Below are positions 7,701 through 11,324 of a DNA stretch of 11,324 nt, piece by piece. The number at the start of each line of letters is the position of its first letter. Position 1 is the first letter of the stretch. Below the pieces are notes generated by a model. That model did not search any database, was not told the DNA's origin, and saw nothing but the letters and a program-made list of their open reading frames with translations. The translations under genes and the position numbers were made by a program. The stretch is taken from positions 1 to 11,324 of the forward strand of contig JAHUZY010000197.1 of assembly GCA_019264505.1 (NCBI GenBank), in the 5' to 3' direction. This DNA comes from Phenylobacterium sp. (GTDB taxonomy: Bacteria; Pseudomonadota; Alphaproteobacteria; Caulobacterales; Caulobacteraceae).

Positions 7701-7754
7701 GCCGTCCGCCCGGGGAATGGGCGGTTGGTCCAGGGGATCAGGCGGGGGCTTTTT
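7701..7754 (+). terminator. Possible Rho-independent terminator after the exporter operon
   Basis: GCCGTCCGCC at 7701-7710 can pair with GGCGGGGGC at 7741-7749 (one bulged G, one G-T pair), followed directly by TTTTT at 7750-7754. A nested hairpin, CCGCCC (7706-7711) with GGGCGG (7719-7724), competes with it. The 30-base loop is long for a terminator, so the call is moderate. If real, it separates low-level exporter transcription from the RTX gene. Confidence 0.45.
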
Positions 7755-7762
7755 CGTATTGC

Positions 7763-7784
7763 GTATCGACCGCGCATCCGATAC
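7763..7784. promoter_or_regulatory. 22-bp perfect inverted repeat, operator-like
   Basis: GTATCG (7763-7768) and CGATAC (7779-7784) are exact reverse complements separated by ten bases, about two helical turns end to end. It lies just after the T-run of the putative terminator and about 130 bp before the RTX start. A second CGTAT at 7755-7759 repeats the left arm's start. The spacing fits a dimeric regulator; which one is unknown. Confidence 0.4.
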
Positions 7785-7915
7785 CTCTTCCTCGGGCTCG
7801 TTTAACCTTCGCCACGTCCATGTGTAATGGCGCGGAGAGGGACCGCTAGGACCGCTCCATCCGAGGATGGTGGCCAGGCGTTCTGGGGTCCACGTGACAC
7901 TGACTGGAGAGAAGC
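7785..7915 (+). promoter_or_regulatory. Upstream/leader region of the RTX gene with hairpin and ribosome binding site
   Basis: This stretch has no gene and should hold the RTX promoter and 5' leader. A weak promoter candidate is TTAACC (7802-7807) with TGTAAT (7823-7828), but the 15-base spacing is short. GCTAGGAC at 7845-7852 resembles a Caulobacter-type -10 without a matching -35. CCATCC-GA-GGATGG at 7857-7870 is a perfect inverted repeat that would form a small hairpin in the leader. The ribosome binding site GGAGAGAAG (7906-7914) sits directly before ATG 7916. Confidence 0.4.
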
Positions 7916-9790
7916 ATGGCTGACTATCAATTCGACACGATCACGGAAGCGCAGGCCCTGGCCTACAACGCCGCGAACGACTCCCTGGCCTTCGCGCCCG
8001 GCACCAACGCCAGCAACATCACTGTTCTGTTCATCCCCGCCGCGGGCGCTGACCCGGCCCGGGTGAGCATCACGGTCGCTGGCGTGACCAAGGTGTTCGG
8101 CAACAACATCCTCGGCGAAGTCGCGACCACCACCACCGGTTCGCAGCTCTACATCGGCACCGCCGGTGATGACGGCCCGATCGCCGGCACCTCCGCCGCC
8201 GACGGCATGTACGGCAACGCCGGCAACGATACGCTGACGGCCGCTGAAGGCGCCAACTTCGTGCAGGGCAACGGCGGCAACGACTCGATCACTGCCGGTT
8301 CCTCGGCCGACATCCTGTACGGCGGCCAGGGCAACGACACGATCACGGCCGGCGCTGGCAACAACTGGGTCCAGGGCAACCTCGGCAACGACTCCATCCT
8401 GGGCGCTGGCGCTTCCAACGCCGCTGAAACCCTGCTGGGCGGTCAAGGCAACGACACCATCACCGGTGGCGCTGGCTCTGACTTCGTCAACGGCAACCTG
8501 GGCGACGACGTCATCCTGGGCGGCGCTGGCAACGACACCCTCCTGGGTGAAGCCGGCAACGACAACATCGGTGCTGAAGCCGGCAACGACTCGGTCGACG
8601 GCGGTGAAGGCAACGACACCCTCGACGGTGGTGACGGCAACGACACCATCTGGGGCGGCCTTGGCACTGACGTCATCACCGGCGGCAACGGCAACGACTC
8701 GCTGCAGGGCAACGCCGGCACCGACACCCTCACCGGTGGCGCTGGCAACGACAGCCTGTACGGCGGTCAGGACAATGACGAGATCAACGGCACCAGCGGC
8801 AATAACTGGGCCAACGGCAACCTCGGCAACGACTCCATGACGGCCGGCACCGGGAACGACACCTTCCTCGGCGGCCAGGGTGATGACACCATCACCGCGG
8901 CGGCCAACGGCGGGAACAACTTCCTGAACGGCAACCTCGGCAGCGACTCCGTCCTCGGCGGCGCTGGCACCGACACCATCTACGGTGAAGACGGCAACGA
9001 CGTCCTCGACGGCGGCGCTGGCAACGACCTCGTCGACGGTGGCGAAGGCAACGACGTCCTGCGTGGCGACGCTGGCAATGACACCCTGCTCGGTGGCAAT
9101 GGCAACGACGACCTCAACGGCGGCGCTGACAACGACAGCCTGTCGGGCGGCGCTGGCAACGACATCCTGACCACGGGCGCCGGCAACGACACCGTCTCGG
9201 GTGGCGAAGGCAACGACTCCATCGACGCGGCCGCTGGCGGCAACAACAACATCCTCGGCGACGCTGGTAACGACACCATCATCGCTGCGGCTGGCAACGA
9301 CACCATCAATGGTGGCGACGGCGATGACCGCATCACCCTCGGCGACGGCGTGAACGTCGGCTTCGGCGGCGCGGGCAACGACTCGATCACCGGCGGCGCT
9401 GGCGCCGACACCATCACCGGCGGTGCTGGCGTCGACACCATGGCCGGCGGCGCGGGCGCTGACCGCTTCGTCTTCGCGGTGGGCGACACCTCGACCACCA
9501 CGGGTTCGATCGACCGGATCACCGACTTCACCGCGGCTGATGACACCATCGGCTTCGGGATCACCGGTTCGGCCACGAACTACGCCGAGATCAGCGTGGG
9601 CACCTACGCCCAGGCCCTCTCGGACGCCTCGGCTCTGATCACCTCCGGCTCGCGCGACATCGTCGCCGTCCAGGTCGGCGCTGACGTCTTCGTGTTCGCT
9701 GACATCTCCAGCAACAACACGGTGACCGGCACCGTCCAGCTGATGGGCATCACGCTCGCCGGCGTCTCGGAAACCAACTTCACCGCCTAA
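7916..9790 (+). CDS. RTX repeat protein, probable type I-secreted surface/S-layer-like protein
   Basis: 624 residues, starting at ATG 7916 behind a strong ribosome binding site. Residues 1-78 form a non-repetitive N-terminal domain (MADYQFDTITEAQALAYNAA...) with no Sec signal peptide. Residues 79-516 are calcium-binding RTX nonapeptides (GGxGNDTL/I), which fold as a beta-roll once outside the cell. Residues 517-624 are the C-terminal export domain: DRFVFAVGD, then DRITDFTAADDTIGF, then VQLMGITLAGV and a NFTA end, typical of uncleaved type I signals. There is no protease, lipase or toxin domain, no Cys or His, and only one Lys (K59). Codon use is unlike the neighbours: 11 of 13 Glu are GAA, and GCT and GGT are common, suggesting high expression. 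The exporter genes just upstream are the likely secretion route. An S-layer, adhesin or matrix role is inferred; a calcium-buffering coat protein is an alternative. Confidence 0.93.
   Translation: MADYQFDTITEAQALAYNAANDSLAFAPGTNASNITVLFIPAAGADPARVSITVAGVTKVFGNNILGEVATTTTGSQLYIGTAGDDGPIAGTSAADGMYGNAGNDTLTAAEGANFVQGNGGNDSITAGSSADILYGGQGNDTITAGAGNNWVQGNLGNDSILGAGASNAAETLLGGQGNDTITGGAGSDFVNGNLGDDVILGGAGNDTLLGEAGNDNIGAEAGNDSVDGGEGNDTLDGGDGNDTIWGGLGTDVITGGNGNDSLQGNAGTDTLTGGAGNDSLYGGQDNDEINGTSGNNWANGNLGNDSMTAGTGNDTFLGGQGDDTITAAANGGNNFLNGNLGSDSVLGGAGTDTIYGEDGNDVLDGGAGNDLVDGGEGNDVLRGDAGNDTLLGGNGNDDLNGGADNDSLSGGAGNDILTTGAGNDTVSGGEGNDSIDAAAGGNNNILGDAGNDTIIAAAGNDTINGGDGDDRITLGDGVNVGFGGAGNDSITGGAGADTITGGAGVDTMAGGAGADRFVFAVGDTSTTTGSIDRITDFTAADDTIGFGITGSATNYAEISVGTYAQALSDASALITSGSRDIVAVQVGADVFVFADISSNNTVTGTVQLMGITLAGVSETNFTA
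8150..9463 (+). repeat. RTX (GGxGxDxUx) nonapeptide repeat tract
   Basis: Degenerate 27-bp coding repeats centred on GGCAACGAC encode nonapeptides with G-x-G-N-D at most positions over about 440 residues. Within them a second class recurs: the GNN-W/F-x-x-GN-L-GND segments at residues 113-124, 149-160, 188-199, 296-307 and 334-345, spaced about 36, 39, 108 and 38 residues. Expect assembly and alignment ambiguity here. Confidence 0.9.
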
Positions 9791-9807
9791 GGCGAAGCTG
9801 CTTCGAG

Positions 9808-9850
9808 ACAAGACTTTGGGGGCCGTCCTTCGGGGCGGCCCCTTTCTTGT
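9808..9850 (+). terminator. Strong Rho-independent terminator with C(UUCG)G loop
   Basis: A 10-bp GC stem, 9819-9828 with 9833-9842 (one G-T pair), closes the very stable loop C-TTCG-G and is followed by TTTCTTGT. Flanking ACAAGA (9808-9813) and TCTTGT (9845-9850) are also complementary, extending the stem past an internal loop. It begins 17 bases after the RTX stop codon, so the RTX transcript ends here. A small hairpin, CGAAG-CTG-CTTCG at 9793-9805, lies just before it. Confidence 0.85.
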
Positions 9851-9933
9851 GCGTTGAGCCCTGCTCCGCACGACACCAGCCTCCCGCAAGCCTGACCTTG
9901 CGCCGGCGCGCCAAGCCGCTAAGCCAGTCCCTC

Positions 9934-11324
9934 ATGACCAATGCGGCCATCTATCTGCATCCCGACGGCTACCGAACCGACCGCGCCACCCTCATGGGCC
10001 GCCACTCGGCCGGGGAGAGCTTCCTGCGGGGCTTCCTCCGCCACGCAGAGGTCGACCGATTCCATTTCTGGAAGGGCGGGGTCCTGGACCATGAGGCCTA
10101 TGACGCCCTGCTCGCGGGCTCTCTGCCCCTGCGCCGTGACGGTCGCTGGATCGCTCCGCGCAACCGCCAGGGCCTGTCCGACCCCGGCTGCGTCTTCATC
10201 CCCAGCCCGACCATCGGCCAGGAATCCTGGTGGCGTCGCCGCTATGGCCCGGCCCACTACAGCCTGTGTGGCCTGACCCACACCACCGCCACTCACCGGG
10301 CCATCGCCGCCCTGGAGGAGCTGCTCACCTGCCCGACCGAAAGCTGGGATGGCCTCATCTGCACCTCGGGCGCCGTCCGGGCCGCGGTGGAGACCCAGCT
10401 CGCCCTGATCGCCGATGATCTGCGGGGCCGGCTGGGTGCCACCCGCCTGCCGAGCCCGCAGCTGGCGACCATTCCCTTAGGGATCAATGGCGACGACTTC
10501 GCTTTCGACCCCGCCGCCCGCGCCGCCTGGCGGGCCCGCCTCGACATCCCGGAGGACGCCGTGGTCGCCCTCTATGTTGGCCGCCTGAACGCCCGCACCA
10601 AGATGAACCCGGCCCTGATGGCCATGGCCCTGGAGCAGGCCGCCCAACAGACGGGTAAGCCGGTCTACTGGATCGTGTCGGGCTGGGCCGGGACACAGGA
10701 GGCCTGGGACAGCTTCCACGCCGCCACCCAGGCCTTCTGCCCTTCAGTCGCTTACCGCCCCATCGACGGGCGGGAGGCCGCCACCCGCTTCTCCATCTGG
10801 TCGGCCGCCGACCTGTTCATCTCTTTTTCCGACAATATCCAGGAGACCTTCGGCCTGACCCCGGCCGAGGCCATGGCCGCCGGCCTCCCGTGCGTGGTCA
10901 CCGACTGGGACGGCTATCGCGACACGGTCCGCCATGGGGTCGATGGGTTCCGTATCCCCACCTATGCCCCCCGCCCTGGCCTGGGGGAGGACCTGGCCTT
11001 CAATCACGACAATGGCTGGGTCAGCTATGACAACTATGTGGGCGCCGCGGCCCAGATGACCGCGATGGACCTGCCGGCCGCAGCCAACGCCCTGGCGGCC
11101 CTGATCGACAGCCCCGACCTGCGCCGGCGGATGGGGGAGGCCGGCCGCCAGCGCATCGTCCAGGACCTCGACTGGTCGCAGGTCATCCCCCGCTACCAGG
11201 CCTTCTGGGGGGAGCTGGCTGAGCGCCGCGCCGCCGCCGCGCCAGAGGCCCCCGACCAGGCCCGGCGCCGGGTCAATCCACGGCGCAGCGACCCCTTCGT
11301 GCTGTTCGCCGGCTATCCCACCCG
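9934..11324 (+). CDS. GT4-like glycosyltransferase (3' end cut by window)
   Basis: The frame runs open from ATG 9934 to the window edge, 463 codons so far. Its GT-B signature is clear: VALYVGRLNARTK (211-223) with the G-R and Lys of the phosphate-binding loop, IWSAADLFISFSDN (288-301), and the E-x7-E motif E304/E312 in QETFGLTPAEAMAAGLP, followed by DWDGYRDTVRHGVDGFR. These mark the donor-nucleotide-sugar-binding half of retaining GT4 enzymes. The N-terminal half is not of a well-known type but includes a Trp/Arg stretch at 99-103. After about residue 430 an Ala/Pro/Arg-rich linker leads to DPFVLFAGYPT, which looks like the first strand of a further domain. No strong Shine-Dalgarno precedes the ATG; in-frame TTG 9898 would add 12 residues. 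The gene follows the RTX terminator, so it needs its own promoter, which I could not locate in 9851-9933. Probably part of surface glycan synthesis. Confidence 0.87.
   Translation, partial: MTNAAIYLHPDGYRTDRATLMGRHSAGESFLRGFLRHAEVDRFHFWKGGVLDHEAYDALLAGSLPLRRDGRWIAPRNRQGLSDPGCVFIPSPTIGQESWWRRRYGPAHYSLCGLTHTTATHRAIAALEELLTCPTESWDGLICTSGAVRAAVETQLALIADDLRGRLGATRLPSPQLATIPLGINGDDFAFDPAARAAWRARLDIPEDAVVALYVGRLNARTKMNPALMAMALEQAAQQTGKPVYWIVSGWAGTQEAWDSFHAATQAFCPSVAYRPIDGREAATRFSIWSAADLFISFSDNIQETFGLTPAEAMAAGLPCVVTDWDGYRDTVRHGVDGFRIPTYAPRPGLGEDLAFNHDNGWVSYDNYVGAAAQMTAMDLPAAANALAALIDSPDLRRRMGEAGRQRIVQDLDWSQVIPRYQAFWGELAERRAAAAPEAPDQARRRVNPRRSDPFVLFAGYPT

Noticed and set aside
8150..9463. CRISPR or satellite-like tandem repeat
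   Set aside because: The 27-bp periodicity is in frame, degenerate and encodes RTX nonapeptides; there are no unique spacers.
7802..9889. Long open frame on the minus strand (695 codons) across the RTX gene
   Set aside because: It is the exact antisense of the Gly/Asn/Asp repeats; its Val/Ala/Gly-rich translation follows from the 27-bp repeat, and the plus strand has full RTX and export-domain homology.
9851..9933. Promoter for the right-hand glycosyltransferase
   Set aside because: Only a GCTAAGCC at 9918-9925 faintly resembles a -10 and it is too close to the start codon; a GGCGCGCC palindrome nearby is expected by chance at this GC content.

Overview
The window is GC-rich, coding-dense DNA (strong G/C at third codon positions, frequent ATGA stop/start overlaps). 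Its gene set is typical of an alphaproteobacterium, most likely Caulobacterales (Caulobacter/Phenylobacterium/Brevundimonas-like). That placement is an inference from the RTX protein, the PrtD/RsaD-type exporter and the surface-glycan glycosyltransferases lying together, a layout reminiscent of the Caulobacter S-layer (rsa) region. No rRNA, tRNA, IS element or CRISPR array was seen.

Layout. (1) 2-3641, + strand: a translationally coupled set of three genes. They are a GT-B glycosyltransferase cut by the left edge, a GT-A-type glycosyltransferase with a DPD motif, and a non-catalytic-looking protein with an N-terminal coiled coil and about 6.5 copies of a roughly 37-residue repeat. The same repeat is visible as the last fragment before the GT domain at the left edge. 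(2) 3630-4424, - strand: a DUF6270-like protein with a GSC/SGNH-like signature, overlapping the repeat gene tail-to-tail by 12 bp. (3) 4425-4577: a divergent intergenic region. (4) 4578-7687, + strand: a coupled type I secretion pair, a PrtD/RsaD-type ABC exporter and an HlyD/RsaE-type membrane fusion protein. (5) 7688-7915: an intergenic region with a terminator-like hairpin, a 22-bp perfect inverted repeat, a leader hairpin and a strong ribosome binding site. (6) 7916-9790: a 624-residue RTX protein made of a short N-terminal domain, a long glycine/aspartate repeat region and a C-terminal export domain. (7) A strong Rho-independent terminator with a UUCG loop. (8) 9934 to the right edge: a GT4-like glycosyltransferase, still open at the edge.

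How the genes may work together. The ABC/HlyD pair very probably exports the adjacent RTX protein in one step, using an outer-membrane TolC-like partner that is not in the window. The RTX protein has no recognisable enzymatic or toxin domain. It has no cysteine or histidine and a single lysine, and its codon use differs from all its neighbours (GAA for 11 of 13 Glu, abundant GCT) in a way expected of a highly expressed gene. I infer an abundant structural surface or S-layer-like/matrix protein. The flanking glycosyltransferases and the DUF6270 protein would make or modify the surface polysaccharide to which such a protein could attach; this link is positional only. The least explained part is the repeat protein at 2418-3641 and its repeat module shared with the glycosyltransferase upstream.
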